From: Roseivivax jejudonensis
Lineage (GTDB): Bacteria; Pseudomonadota; Alphaproteobacteria; Rhodobacterales; Rhodobacteraceae
NCBI RefSeq assembly: GCF_900172265.1
Contig: NZ_FWFK01000006.1
Span: 217,818 to 281,817 of the forward strand
DNA: 64,000 nucleotides
Reading direction: 5' to 3'
A program made the translations under genes and the position numbers. Positions 43,362-51,495 of this stretch are shown piece by piece. How positions within the stretch are numbered: the stretch's first letter is position 1; every line of letters begins with the position of its first letter. The notes beneath the pieces were generated by a model. It was not told the origin of the DNA. It searched no databases and worked only from the letters and a program-made list of their open reading frames with translations.

Positions 43362-44455
43362 GCGCGCCCCCGTTCCATGAAGAAGCGCAACATTTCGGCC
43401 GATGCGTCCGGTCCGGTTGGGTCGGCATAAGACCCGGCCGGATCGCCCCCGAACCAGGCGTGGCCAGCCCCCGCCACGCGCCAGAGCTCCGAGCCGTCCT
43501 GCGTGACAAGGCGCGTCCACGAACGGCCGTTGCCGCTTTCGCTTTGCTCGATGCCGCTTCCGGTGACGATCGCGTCGGCATTTCCGGGCGCCACGGTGCG
43601 ATCCGCCGTGCCGTGAAAGACGATGACCGGACCGGCGGCGGGGCGCCCGTGATGAACGTCGCCGCGCATCGCCGCGAAGGCCGATGGCATGTCCCGGGCC
43701 GCCCCGGCAGGAAGGCCAGAATGTACGCCAACCGCCGCGAAAACCTCGGGGTGGCTTTCGCCGAGGATCGCCGCCATCGCACCGCCCGCCGAGAGACCCG
43801 CGGCGAAGACCCGGCCCGGGCAATCGAACTCGGCCGACAGGGCCTGCCCGAGGCCTGCCAGGATGGCGGCCTCTCCGTGCGTTCGGCCCTGGTCCTCCGG
43901 GCGGAACCAGTTCCAGCAGGATTGTGCGTTGTGGCGTCCGGTCTGCTCGGGATAGGCGACGACGAACCCGGCCCTCTCCGCCAGCTGGTCCATCCGCGTG
44001 CCGAGCGCGAAGTCCTCGGGCGTCTGCGTGCAGCCATGCAGCATCACCAGAACGCCCTTGGGCCGGGCCCGGTCCGACGGCACGAAGAGTCGGTAGGATC
44101 GACCGCCCGCAGTGCCGCGATAGGTCCGCGCCTCGACTCTGGCGCCGTCGGGCACCGGGGCGCGGGGCGACCTTGCCCGGTGGGGCATCGACCCGGGCGC
44201 CGCGTCGCTCCGTGCCCCGAGGCCCGGAAGCGACGAAAAATCGAAGCCGCCGCCGCGCCCGAGATCCTCCGGCACGCGGTGACCTTGACCCTGCGGACTC
44301 TCCGCCGCAGCGTCGGAACAAGGTCCGCAGCACGGCGCCTCCGTCGTGTCGCGGCCGGACAGGGCCCTTTGCAGAAGGGTGGTCGCGGCGCGGGGATCAC
44401 CGGCGCGCGTGTGCTCGAGCGCCCGGCGCATGGCCGTCGCGAATTGATCGTTCAT
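43358..44455 (-). CDS. PHB-depolymerase-family esterase
   Basis: 365 residues. A ~100-residue N-terminal region contains a cysteine cluster (TEAPCCGPCSDA) and low-complexity linker. The alpha/beta-hydrolase domain (~105-360) follows with the oxyanion segment MLHGCTQTPEDFA, nucleophile Ser in GLSAGGAMA, Asp in HGTADRTV and His in GAGHAWFGGD. This is the intracellular/extracellular short-chain PHB depolymerase-like group, which also includes feruloyl and polyester esterases. No signal peptide is seen, so a cytoplasmic role is likely. It is separated by 29 bp from the upstream regulator. Confidence 0.86.
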   Translation of the reverse strand: MNDQFATAMRRALEHTRAGDPRAATTLLQRALSGRDTTEAPCCGPCSDAAAESPQGQGHRVPEDLGRGGGFDFSSLPGLGARSDAAPGSMPHRARSPRAPVPDGARVEARTYRGTAGGRSYRLFVPSDRARPKGVLVMLHGCTQTPEDFALGTRMDQLAERAGFVVAYPEQTGRHNAQSCWNWFRPEDQGRTHGEAAILAGLGQALSAEFDCPGRVFAAGLSAGGAMAAILGESHPEVFAAVGVHSGLPAGAARDMPSAFAAMRGDVHHGRPAAGPVIVFHGTADRTVAPGNADAIVTGSGIEQSESGNGRSWTRLVTQDGSELWRVAGAGHAWFGGDPAGSYADPTGPDASAEMLRFFMERGRA

Positions 44456-44484
44456 GTCTGTATCCTTGTGAGGGGCGCGGCCCG

Positions 44485-44901
44485 TCAGGTGATGCGGTCC
44501 GCGAGGGCCGTCTTGATGTCCTTTGAGGCTTGCAGAGATCCCAGGACGCTGAGCGACCCGATGGTTTCGAGCGCAAGCTCGACCGGAACGTCATCCGCAA
44601 TGCGGGCGAGCCCGAGGACGCGAAGGTGGAGTGTCTCGCCCCGCTGCCGCGCGGCTTCGAGATCGGCGCGCGTCACGTCGAACAGGCCCATCTCGAATTG
44701 ATGCCGTTCCACCGACTGGTCCACCGCACGCGCATCCGTCGACAGCTGGTTGCGGATCGCGGTGCGAATGAAGTCGGTGCGGTTGGTGTAGAACCCCTCG
44801 CGCACCAAGAGATCGATCCGTCCCAGATCGACGTGACCGATGTTGAGCGTGATCTTCTCCGTATCCGCGTGACGGTCCGGCAGACGGTGGATCTTCGGCA
44901 T
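44485..44901 (-). CDS. CopG/RHH-type regulator of the hydrolase operon
   Basis: 138 residues from the ATG at 44901 (GGAG seven nucleotides upstream). A ribbon-helix-helix segment, KITLNIGHVDLGRIDLLV followed by YTNRTDFIRTAIRNQL, lies at ~15-55. A C-terminal domain of ~80 residues of unknown fold follows (FEMGLFDVTRADLEAARQ; HLRVLGLARIADDVP). Small regulators of this type often precede PHB-depolymerase-like genes. An inverted repeat overlapping its own promoter region suggests autoregulation. Confidence 0.78.
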   Translation of the reverse strand: MPKIHRLPDRHADTEKITLNIGHVDLGRIDLLVREGFYTNRTDFIRTAIRNQLSTDARAVDQSVERHQFEMGLFDVTRADLEAARQRGETLHLRVLGLARIADDVPVELALETIGSLSVLGSLQASKDIKTALADRIT

Positions 44902-44910
44902 CTCGCTACT

Positions 44911-44937
44911 CCATCCAAGTGGAATATTAATGGATGG
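44911..44937. promoter_or_regulatory. Candidate operator of the RHH regulator
   Basis: Inverted repeat CCATCCA (44911-44917) / TGGATGG (44931-44937) flanking an AT-rich centre (GGAATATTAA) that could hold the -10 element, 10-36 bp before the regulator start codon. A third CATCCA half-site lies near 44980. Confidence 0.55.
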
Positions 44938-45070
44938 TGTACGCCCGATTTGCAAGGCCGGTCACGACGCGATGACAAACATCCATTCTCGAGTCGGTTG
45001 CGCGGCCGTGTCCCATTGCCGACCTCAAGCGAGGTTCGGCCGCGAAGCGCTGGTCCCTTCATGACCCGTG

Positions 45071-45095
45071 GCGGAACGCGAATACGGCGTTCCGC
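45071..45095 (-). terminator. Hairpin downstream of the 45108 gene
   Basis: 9-bp perfect stem GCGGAACGC (45071-45079) / GCGTTCCGC (45087-45095), 13 bp past the minus-strand stop codon. No T-run. Confidence 0.5.
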
Positions 45096-45107
45096 AGGCG
45101 CGGCGCG

Positions 45108-45707
45108 CTACACGTCAGAGCCCTGTCTGTGACGGATGCGTCTGCACTGGCGGGGCGACAGCATCCTGGTGTCGAGCGATTGGGGCTGCAGATGCTTGAT
45201 GGACTGATCATCGGAGATGACGTGGTACGTCTTCCTGGCACCGGCCGGTTTCTGCCCGGTGCCAAGCACTGTGAACGTCACCTTGTTGAGGCCCGGCAAT
45301 TGCTCGGTGTTGTAGTTCGGCGCCGCGCGCTGGAGGATTCCACGCACCGAGCCGAGCGAAATGTAGTCCCCTGCGGTCATCGGTCCTTGCGTGGTCCCGC
45401 TCAGGCCTTCGGACATCTCTTCTTCCGGCAGTTCTCGCCTGTCCGTCACGTAATGGGTGCTCTCTCCATCGCCTTCGATATCCATGGTCACGAGCACGTC
45501 CTGGACGTAGATCGGTTCGTAGCCGAGATTGCTGAGGATCACCTTGGCATCCATGCCCTCGCCGGACCCGCGGTTCATGCTGAGCGTGGGTCGGCGTTGT
45601 CGCCGGACACCCGACAACAGCAGTTGGAGATACACGAGCCATATCAGCGCCGTCACGATTGACGTGACGGTTTGAACGAGGAGTGCGTTGTCTGAAAACC
45701 AGGTCAT
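45108..45707 (-). CDS. Membrane-anchored protein of unknown function
   Basis: 199 residues from the ATG at 45707. One N-terminal transmembrane helix (LLVQTVTSIVTALIWLVYLQLLL) precedes a soluble domain that looks beta-rich (MDAKVILSNLGYEPIYVQDVLVTM; NKVTFTVLGTG). The longer open frame upstream has poor coding character, and the helix near residue 10 supports this start, although no strong ribosome site is visible. I do not recognise the family. It may be transcribed from the EcfG-type box at 46036, with the small ORF 45778-45996 between. Confidence 0.65.
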   Translation of the reverse strand: MTWFSDNALLVQTVTSIVTALIWLVYLQLLLSGVRRQRRPTLSMNRGSGEGMDAKVILSNLGYEPIYVQDVLVTMDIEGDGESTHYVTDRRELPEEEMSEGLSGTTQGPMTAGDYISLGSVRGILQRAAPNYNTEQLPGLNKVTFTVLGTGQKPAGARKTYHVISDDQSIKHLQPQSLDTRMLSPRQCRRIRHRQGSDV

Positions 45708-45777
45708 CGGGTCACCGCATGGGCAGAGGGGCAGGGCGAGATAGGGTCGGCGCTCGTGCCAAAGAACGCCGGATGGA

Positions 45778-45996
45778 TCATCGAATAGATCGGCCTTCCT
45801 GAACGCCGTCGAAGGTTTTTTGTCTACGCCGATGATCCCCATACAGCGCCGGATCGCGATGCCTCGACTTTCCCGAAAACCGGTTGTCCGAGGCCGGGAT
45901 GCCCGGATCGCCACGAAGCTTCGGGTCCGAAGGGGACGCGGTCCGATAGGTCTCGCTGTTCCGAGCGATGCGCCCGCGAGGATCGTGCTCCGCCAT
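45778..45996 (-). CDS. Possible small hydrophilic protein behind an EcfG-type box
   Basis: A 72-residue frame from the ATG at 45996, rich in charged residues (AEHDPRGRIARNSETYRTAS, then DPKLRGDPGIP). The first ~45 codons show the GC-rich third positions of real genes here, while the 3' end does not. The ribosome site is weak (AAGAG). It starts 40 bp after the EcfG-type -10 at 46036, a spacing typical of the other targets. Treat as tentative. Confidence 0.35.
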   Translation of the reverse strand: MAEHDPRGRIARNSETYRTASPSDPKLRGDPGIPASDNRFSGKSRHRDPALYGDHRRRQKTFDGVQEGRSIR

Positions 45997-46035
45997 CTCA
46001 TTAATCTCTTGACGAGAAAACCTTTTCACGGCCGA

Positions 46036-46060
46036 AACAATGCGGCGGAGCGGATGTTCC
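46036..46060 (-). promoter_or_regulatory. EcfG-type promoter, leftward toward 45996/45707
   Basis: Minus-strand CCGGGAACAT with GGAAC at 46060-46056, a 16-bp spacer, and TGTT at 46039-46036. The target is the small ORF at 45996, the membrane protein at 45707, or both. Confidence 0.7.
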
Positions 46061-46242
46061 CGGCGGCCGCCGCCGGACACGCGCCAAACCGTGCAGAGGC
46101 CGGCGACGGGCCGCTGCGCGTGCCGTTCGCTTGATGCTGGGCTGGGCAATCGGCACCCTCGTGCCGCGATCGAAACGCAGCCAAACGCCGATGATCCGCG
46201 CTTTGACAGCGGTCGCGGAACTTGGAAACGCTGGCGGGGCCC

Positions 46243-46267
46243 GGAACATCGCTTTGGCCTTCCGGTT
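46243..46267 (+). promoter_or_regulatory. EcfG-type promoter for exoD
   Basis: CCGGAACAT with GGAAC at 46243-46247, a 16-bp spacer, and GGTT at 46264-46267, 67 bp before the exoD start. The -10 differs from C/TGTT at its first base. Confidence 0.55.
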
Positions 46268-46333
46268 CTAGCTGCGACCACCCTGTCGCCAACAGGCAGG
46301 CGGGCAGCGAGTGCGAACATCATGGAGCGACAC

Positions 46334-46939
46334 ATGAGAAAGCGGGAGGGTGCGCTGAGCGACGTCCTGACGGAGATGCGTGCCGCAACAAGCAACCGGG
46401 GACGGCTGGCGATCGGCGACCTTGTCGGAGCGCTCGACGAGCGCGGCCACGGCGCGGCGCTGGCCGTGCTGCCGCTACTGGAGCTGACGCCGATCGGAGG
46501 CATCCCGGGCTTTCCGACGCTTCTCGGGCTCACGATCGCAGTGATCACGGTGCGGATGCTGCTCGGCCACGAGCACCTGTGGGTGCCGGGTTGGATCAGC
46601 CGCCGTACGCTCGACGCAAGCTCGGCGGAACGCGCTCTGGCATGGTTGCAGCCGATCGCGCAGCGGATCGACGCGCAGCTTCACGAGCGTTTGTCCGGTC
46701 TTGCCGGCGCAACCGGGCGGTGGTGTGCCGGGATCGCGATATTGTGCGTCCTGGTGTCCGTGCCGCCGCTCGAATTCGTGCCGTTCGCCACCTCGATCCC
46801 GATGATCGTCATCTCGCTTTTCGGGCTGGGGCTGCTTTTCCGCGATGGCTTGCTGATGCTGCTGGCGTTCCTCGCCTTAAGCAGCGTGGGGGCATTGGGA
46901 TTGTCATTCCTGATGGGCGGCGCGTCGATCGTTGATTGA
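46334..46939 (+). CDS. exoD: ExoD-family membrane protein
   Basis: 201 residues. The ATG at 46334 has GGAG 6 nt upstream; an earlier ATG at 46322 is less likely. After a soluble N-terminus (LSDVLTEMRAATSNRGRLAIGDLVGALDERG) there are about four transmembrane helices, with LLELTPIGGIPGFPTLLGLTIA, the ExoD signature, and SVPPLEFVPFATSIPMIVISLFGLGLLFRDG. ExoD affects exopolysaccharide synthesis and alkali tolerance in rhizobia; its biochemical role is unknown. The preceding EcfG-type box places it in the stress regulon. Confidence 0.85.
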   Translation: MRKREGALSDVLTEMRAATSNRGRLAIGDLVGALDERGHGAALAVLPLLELTPIGGIPGFPTLLGLTIAVITVRMLLGHEHLWVPGWISRRTLDASSAERALAWLQPIAQRIDAQLHERLSGLAGATGRWCAGIAILCVLVSVPPLEFVPFATSIPMIVISLFGLGLLFRDGLLMLLAFLALSSVGALGLSFLMGGASIVD

Positions 46940-46957
46940 TTATTTTTTACATAATCA
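46937..46957. promoter_or_regulatory. AT-rich inverted repeat before the antitoxin-like gene
   Basis: TGATTAT (46937-46943) and ATAATCA (46951-46957) around TTTTTAC, in an otherwise GC-rich genome. It begins at the exoD stop codon and ends 19 bp before the antitoxin-like ATG. It could be that gene's promoter and operator, or a weak exoD terminator. Confidence 0.5.
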
Positions 46958-46975
46958 TCATTACCGGAGTATCAC

Positions 46976-47155
46976 ATGGCGAAAGTCGAAGTCGAAGTGG
47001 ATGACGAGCTGCTTGCCCGCGCCGAGGAGCTCGGCATCGATGTCCGCCAGGCGCTCGCATTGGGCCTGCGCGGCGCGATAAGGACGGCGGAAGTTGTGCG
47101 AGACCTCGATGATGCGCCGCTCACAGACGAGGAGAAACAGCGTCTCCGAGGATAA
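46976..47155 (+). CDS. Orphan CcdA-like antitoxin (short RHH-type protein)
   Basis: 59 residues. The ATG at 46976 has CGGAG 7 nt upstream. The N-terminus, MAKVEVEVDDELLARAEELG, has the strand-helix pattern of CcdA/VapB-like ribbon-helix-helix antitoxins, and the C-terminus (DDAPLTDEEKQRLRG) is acidic and probably disordered. No toxin gene follows: the next gene, on the opposite strand, ends 31 bp later. It is either an orphan antitoxin or a small regulator. Confidence 0.65.
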   Translation: MAKVEVEVDDELLARAEELGIDVRQALALGLRGAIRTAEVVRDLDDAPLTDEEKQRLRG

Positions 47156-47185
47156 ACAGCGCGAATTCTCATGATTGTCACCTGT

Positions 47186-48247
47186 CTATTCGGTGCAGAG
47201 AATGCAGGGGATTTGAATCACATCTGCCTCGCCGGAAGGCTCGTCGAGCCTGTCGAAGATCGTCGACACCAACGCCGTGACGTCCTGTTTGACCATGCCG
47301 ACGTTTTCCTCGAGCAGGGCCGCGAACGGGTCCCAGTCGAAGCAACCGAACGGCAAGGTCTGTCCGTTGGAGCGCATCCATCGCACGACACCCTCGAGCG
47401 AGATCGTGCTGTTCACGAAAAGCGCCTCCGGCACGTCGAAGGCGAGTGTGTCCAAAGCACTCTGCGCCTTGTCGGAGGCATAGCCGCAGGTCAGCACGTG
47501 GCTTTCGGGTAACGCCAACCCGCGGGCCTCATGGGCATCGCGCACGCCGCGAATGCGCTCTGCCGTGTTGTGATCCGTTCCGCGACCGCCCACGAACAGG
47601 AGCGGCCCGCTGGCGGGCCCGATCCTGTCGAGCAGCAGGAGCGCAAGTTCGCGCGCGCCGTTGTAATTGTCCGAGATCACGGATGGCGCCTCGCGGCCCG
47701 GCAGGTCGAGATTGAGCGTGCGGATGCCGGCGGCGGCCGCCGTGCGGGTGATCCGGTCCGGATCCGTGGCGCCGGTTGCGATGATGCAATCCACCCGGTA
47801 GCCGATCATCTCGCGCGCGGCGGCGACCTCGAGCTCGGGATCGCGCTCGGTACAGGTTATCACGGGAAAGAGTCCCCGGGCGCGCGCCTTGGCCTCGAAC
47901 TGTTCCGCAATCGCCCCGAAGTATCGGTTGTCGTATTTCGGCATGATCATTCCGATCACGTTCGACCGGTCGCTGCGCAGCGCACTGGCCTGCAGGTTGC
48001 GGGCGTAGCCCTCGGCTTCGGCGATGTCGATCACGCGCTGCGCCGTCGTCTCTGCGATTCGACGCTTCTTCCAGCTCCCATTCAGGATCGCGCTGACGGC
48101 GCTTGGCGACGTGCCGGCGAGCTCCGCGATGTCGTAGATCGTCGTGCGCCGCCCCTGAGATTTTCCTTGCGATCCCGACACCTGAGCCGACGTCTCCACT
48201 TGCTTCACCGATTGAGCATTGACTGAAAAGAAGGCTTGCCGCAACAT
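47186..48247 (-). CDS. LacI-family transcriptional regulator of the pentitol operon
   Basis: About 353 residues from the ATG at 48247. That start lacks a clear ribosome site, and GTG codons further in are possible. The LacI helix-turn-helix is TTIYDIAELAGTSPSAVSAIL, with a hinge helix ending YARNLQASALRS. A periplasmic-binding-protein-like effector domain follows (NVIGMIMPKYDNRYFGAI; CGYASDKAQSALD). It is divergent from the sugar ABC operon and likely represses it through the 17-bp pseudo-palindrome at 48258. Confidence 0.9.
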   Translation of the reverse strand: MLRQAFFSVNAQSVKQVETSAQVSGSQGKSQGRRTTIYDIAELAGTSPSAVSAILNGSWKKRRIAETTAQRVIDIAEAEGYARNLQASALRSDRSNVIGMIMPKYDNRYFGAIAEQFEAKARARGLFPVITCTERDPELEVAAAREMIGYRVDCIIATGATDPDRITRTAAAAGIRTLNLDLPGREAPSVISDNYNGARELALLLLDRIGPASGPLLFVGGRGTDHNTAERIRGVRDAHEARGLALPESHVLTCGYASDKAQSALDTLAFDVPEALFVNSTISLEGVVRWMRSNGQTLPFGCFDWDPFAALLEENVGMVKQDVTALVSTIFDRLDEPSGEADVIQIPCILCTE

Positions 48248-48257
48248 GCTACATCGG

Positions 48258-48274
48258 TTGTGCAATTTGCTCAA
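48258..48274. promoter_or_regulatory. LacI-family operator between regulator and transporter genes
   Basis: TTGTGCAATTTGCTCAA fits the perfect palindromic form TTGNGCAA-N-TTGCNCAA, typical for LacI-type sites. A related half-site, CGATTGAGCA at 48209-48218, is the exact inverse of TGCTCAATCG (48269-48278). Confidence 0.7.
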
Positions 48275-48317
48275 TCGATACAGCGGTTGGGAGACCGCCC
48301 GTTTTGGGAGGATAGAG

Positions 48318-49367
48318 ATGATCCAGAAGACATGTGCCGCGGCCTCTGTGGCCGCGCTTGCAGCTGCGACCCTCGGCACGGCCGCGACCGCGCAGCAGGA
48401 GACCGTCGGCTTTCTCATGCCCGACCAGGCTTCGACCCGCTACGAGGAGCGAGACTACCCCGGCTTCCGTGACGCGATGGCGGAGCTCTGCGCCGATTGC
48501 GAGGTGGTCTACCAGAACGCCAACGCCGATGCGCAGCTCCAGCAGCAGCAGTTCAATTCGCTGATCGCGCAGGGTGCGAGCGCGATCGTGCTCGACCCGG
48601 TCGACAGCTCGGCGGCCGCGTCGCTCGTCAATCAGGCCAAGGCGCAGGACGTGCGCGTGATCGCCTACGACCGGCCGATCCCGGACGTGCCTGCGGATTT
48701 CTACGTCTCGTTCGACAACGTGGGCATCGGCCGCGCCATCGCGCAGTCGCTGGTCGATCACCTGCAGGCCGAGGGCGTGGCCGACGGAGCGGGCGTGCTG
48801 CAGGTCAACGGCTCGCCCACTGACGCGGCGGCCGGCCTTATCCGTGACGGCATCGACGAAGCGCTGGACGGCTCGGCCTACGAGACGCTGGCGGAGTTCG
48901 ACACGCCGAACTGGGCCCCGCCCGAGGCGCAACGCTGGGTCGCTGGCCAGATCCAGCGGTTCGGGGACGAGATCGTCGGCGTGGTGGCGGCGAACGACGG
49001 CACCGCCGGCGGCACGATCGCCGCGTTCAGCGCCGCGGGAACCGACCCGATCCCGCCGGTCACCGGCAACGACGCGACCATCGCCGCCCTGCAGCGCATC
49101 ATCGCCGGCACGCAGTACAACACGATCTCCAAGCCGTCCGAGATCGTGGCCGAGGCCGCGGCGGAGGTCGCCTACACCTTCATCAGCGGCGAGACGCCTG
49201 AGGCGGAAACGACGCTCTACGAGACGCCGTCGCAGCTCTTCACGCCCGAGGTCGTCACGCGCGAAAACATCGTGGAGATCATTTTCGACGGCGGCATCAA
49301 CACGCCCGAGGAAGTCTGCACCGCGGAGTTCCAGGACGGTTGCCGCGAGCTCGGCATCGTCGAGTGA
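48318..49367 (+). CDS. Sugar/polyol ABC transporter substrate-binding protein
   Basis: 349 residues. A signal peptide (KTCAAASVAALAAATLGTAATA, cleaved near residue 25) precedes a type I periplasmic-binding fold of the ribose/xylose class (TVGFLMPDQASTRYEERD, then IVLDPVDSSAAASLVNQAKAQ and VRVIAYDRPI). The last form is typical of XylF-like proteins. GGGAGG stands 6 nt before the ATG at 48318. The neighbouring dehydrogenase and FGGY kinase point to a pentitol such as ribitol, arabitol or xylitol. A strong hairpin follows the stop, as is usual to give excess binding protein. Confidence 0.9.
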   Translation: MIQKTCAAASVAALAAATLGTAATAQQETVGFLMPDQASTRYEERDYPGFRDAMAELCADCEVVYQNANADAQLQQQQFNSLIAQGASAIVLDPVDSSAAASLVNQAKAQDVRVIAYDRPIPDVPADFYVSFDNVGIGRAIAQSLVDHLQAEGVADGAGVLQVNGSPTDAAAGLIRDGIDEALDGSAYETLAEFDTPNWAPPEAQRWVAGQIQRFGDEIVGVVAANDGTAGGTIAAFSAAGTDPIPPVTGNDATIAALQRIIAGTQYNTISKPSEIVAEAAAEVAYTFISGETPEAETTLYETPSQLFTPEVVTRENIVEIIFDGGINTPEEVCTAEFQDGCRELGIVE

Positions 49368-49381
49368 CCCGACCGCTTCTT

Positions 49382-49402
49382 CGGGCGGCTGCATGCCGCC
49401 CG
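49382..49402 (+). terminator. Intercistronic hairpin after the binding-protein gene
   Basis: Perfect 8-bp stem CGGGCGGC / GCCGCCCG with a 5-nt loop, 15 bp after the stop and 39 bp before the ATPase gene. It probably stabilises or attenuates the message rather than ending it. Confidence 0.65.
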
Positions 49403-49440
49403 GAGCCGCCCCGGCGGGGGCATGGGAGGAGGATACATCA

Positions 49441-50250
49441 ATGCCAGCGGAAGCCGTCGGGGACAGCGCCCCGATCCTGAAACTGTCCGGGGTCACGAAG
49501 GTCTTCGGCGCGGTGACCGCGCTCGACGGCATCGACCTCGAAGTGCGGCGAGGCGAGGTGGTCGCGCTCGTCGGAGACAACGGCGCGGGCAAGTCGACGC
49601 TCGTGAAGATCCTCTCGGGCGTCCATTCGAAGACGTCCGGGACAATCGAGTTCAACGGGGCTGAAGTGTCGATCGACACGCCGGGCCGCGCCATCGATCT
49701 CGGCATCGCGACCGTCTTCCAGGATCTCGCTCTGTGCGAGAACCTTGATGTCGTCGCGAACCTCTTCCTGGGGCAGGAAGTGAACGCCTGGCGCCTCAAC
49801 GAGGTCGAGATGGAGGTGCGTGCCTGGAAGCTCCTTGGCGAGTTGGCCGCGCGCATCCCCTCCGTGCGCGAGCCCATCGCGTCGCTCTCGGGCGGGCAGC
49901 GACAGACAGTGGCGATCTGCCGCTCTCTGCTGCTCGACCCCGAAATCATCATGCTGGACGAGCCTACCGCCGCGCTTGGTGTCGCGCAGACCGCGGAGGT
50001 GCTGAACCTCGTGGAGCGGGTGCGCGACCGCGGGCACGGCGTCATTCTCATCTCGCACAACATGGAAGACGTGCGCGCCGTCGCCGACCGGATCGTGGTC
50101 CTTCGGCTGGGTCGCAACAACGGCACGTTCGGGCCGGAGGCGACGCAGGAAGAACTCGTCGCCGCGATCACCGGCGCGACCGACAACTCCGTCTCGCGCC
50201 GCGCCGGCAAGCGCCAGGACGAAACGACCGCCGCGGGAGAGGCGAGATGA
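49441..50250 (+). CDS. Sugar/polyol ABC transporter ATP-binding protein
   Basis: 269 residues. A single ABC domain has Walker A GDNGAGKST, signature LSGGQRQ, Walker B IIMLDEPTA and the switch histidine in LISHNMED. Most XylG/RbsA-type ATPases have two fused ABC domains (~500 residues); this is the short single-domain version (FrcA-like), which acts as a dimer. GGGAGGAGG precedes the ATG. The stop overlaps the permease start by four bases. Confidence 0.92.
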   Translation: MPAEAVGDSAPILKLSGVTKVFGAVTALDGIDLEVRRGEVVALVGDNGAGKSTLVKILSGVHSKTSGTIEFNGAEVSIDTPGRAIDLGIATVFQDLALCENLDVVANLFLGQEVNAWRLNEVEMEVRAWKLLGELAARIPSVREPIASLSGGQRQTVAICRSLLLDPEIIMLDEPTAALGVAQTAEVLNLVERVRDRGHGVILISHNMEDVRAVADRIVVLRLGRNNGTFGPEATQEELVAAITGATDNSVSRRAGKRQDETTAAGEAR

Positions 50251-51482
50251 GCGAAACACCGAAAATCGATCGCGCGGATACCCGCGTGCGCGCCGACGAA
50301 GGGCTTCTCGGGGCGCTGCGCGGCTTTCTCGACCGGCTTCGGTCCGGCGATCTGGGCGTCTTGCCGGTGATCCTGGGGCTCATCGTCATCGCGGTGGTGT
50401 TCAGTTCGCTGAACCCGGTCTTCATGCGGCCCAACAACCTGACCAACCTCTTGTTCGACGCCGCCGCCGTGGGGCTCATTTCGCTCGGCGTGGTGTTCTG
50501 CCTGCTGCTCGGCGAGATCGACCTGTCGATCGGGTCGATGTCGGGCGTGGCGTCCGCGATCCTCGGCGTGCTCTGGGTGAATGCCGGGGTGCCGTGGCCG
50601 TTCGCGATCCTCGCCGCGCTGGCGGCCGGCGCGATCACCGGGTTCGTCTACGCGACGCTTCTAAACACCTTCGGTATGCCGAGCTTCGTCTCGACGCTGG
50701 CCGGTCTGCTCGCGCTCCTCGGATTGCAGCTCTACCTGCTCGGCAAGTCTGGCTCGATCAACCTGCCGTTCCAGTCCTTCGTGATCCGGTTCGGACAGAC
50801 GATGGTGATGCCGGGCTGGCTGTCCTATCTCGTGGCACTAATCCCGGGTGCGACGATCTTCTGGTTCGGGCTGCAGACCCGGACGCAGCGGGCGCAAGCC
50901 AACCTGTCGGTCCCATCGATGAGCGTGCTGGTGGTCAAGGCCGCGGGCCTGACCGCGATCATCCTCGGCGCGGTGTGGTACCTGAACCAGGGGCGCGGCG
51001 TGCCATGGATGTTCCTGTTCTTCATGGCCCTCGTCGCAGGCATGGAATACGTGCTCAAGCGGACCAAGTTCGGGCGCTCCATCTTCGCGGTCGGCGGCAA
51101 TCGCGAGGCGGCGCGCCGGGCCGGGATCAAGGTCGAGCGGATCCGCATCTACGCCTTCATGCTGTGTTCGACCTTCGCGGCGTTCGGCGGCGTGCTGGCG
51201 GCCTCGCGACTCGCCTCGGCCAGCCGGCAGGCGGGCACGGGCGACGTGAACCTCAACGCGATCGCGGCCGCGGTGATTGGCGGCACGTCTCTCTTCGGAG
51301 GGCGCGGGTCGGCGTGGTCGGCTCTTCTGGGCGTGCTGGTGATCCAGGCGATCTCCAACGGGCTCACGCTTCTGAACCTCAGCTCGTCGCTGCGCTACAT
51401 GATCCTCGGCGCCGTTCTCGCCATCGCCGTCATCGTCGACAGCCTCGCGCGGCAATCCCGTGCCAGCCACGGCCGCGCCTGA
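50247..51482 (+). CDS. Sugar/polyol ABC transporter permease
   Basis: 411 residues of the XylH/RbsC family with about eleven transmembrane helices. The family signature is visible as [19 protein letters not shown], and the conserved loop as [19 protein letters not shown], followed by [16 protein letters not shown]. It moves the sugar or polyol delivered by the protein at 48318. The N-terminal ~35 residues are a charged cytoplasmic extension. Confidence 0.92.
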   Translation: MSETPKIDRADTRVRADEGLLGALRGFLDRLRSGDLGVLPVILGLIVIAVVFSSLNPVFMRPNNLTNLLFDAAAVGLISLGVVFCLLLGEIDLSIGSMSGVASAILGVLWVNAGVPWPFAILAALAAGAITGFVYATLLNTFGMPSFVSTLAGLLALLGLQLYLLGKSGSINLPFQSFVIRFGQTMVMPGWLSYLVALIPGATIFWFGLQTRTQRAQANLSVPSMSVLVVKAAGLTAIILGAVWYLNQGRGVPWMFLFFMALVAGMEYVLKRTKFGRSIFAVGGNREAARRAGIKVERIRIYAFMLCSTFAAFGGVLAASRLASASRQAGTGDVNLNAIAAAVIGGTSLFGGRGSAWSALLGVLVIQAISNGLTLLNLSSSLRYMILGAVLAIAVIVDSLARQSRASHGRA

Positions 51483-51495
51483 GAGGAGAAGAGAC

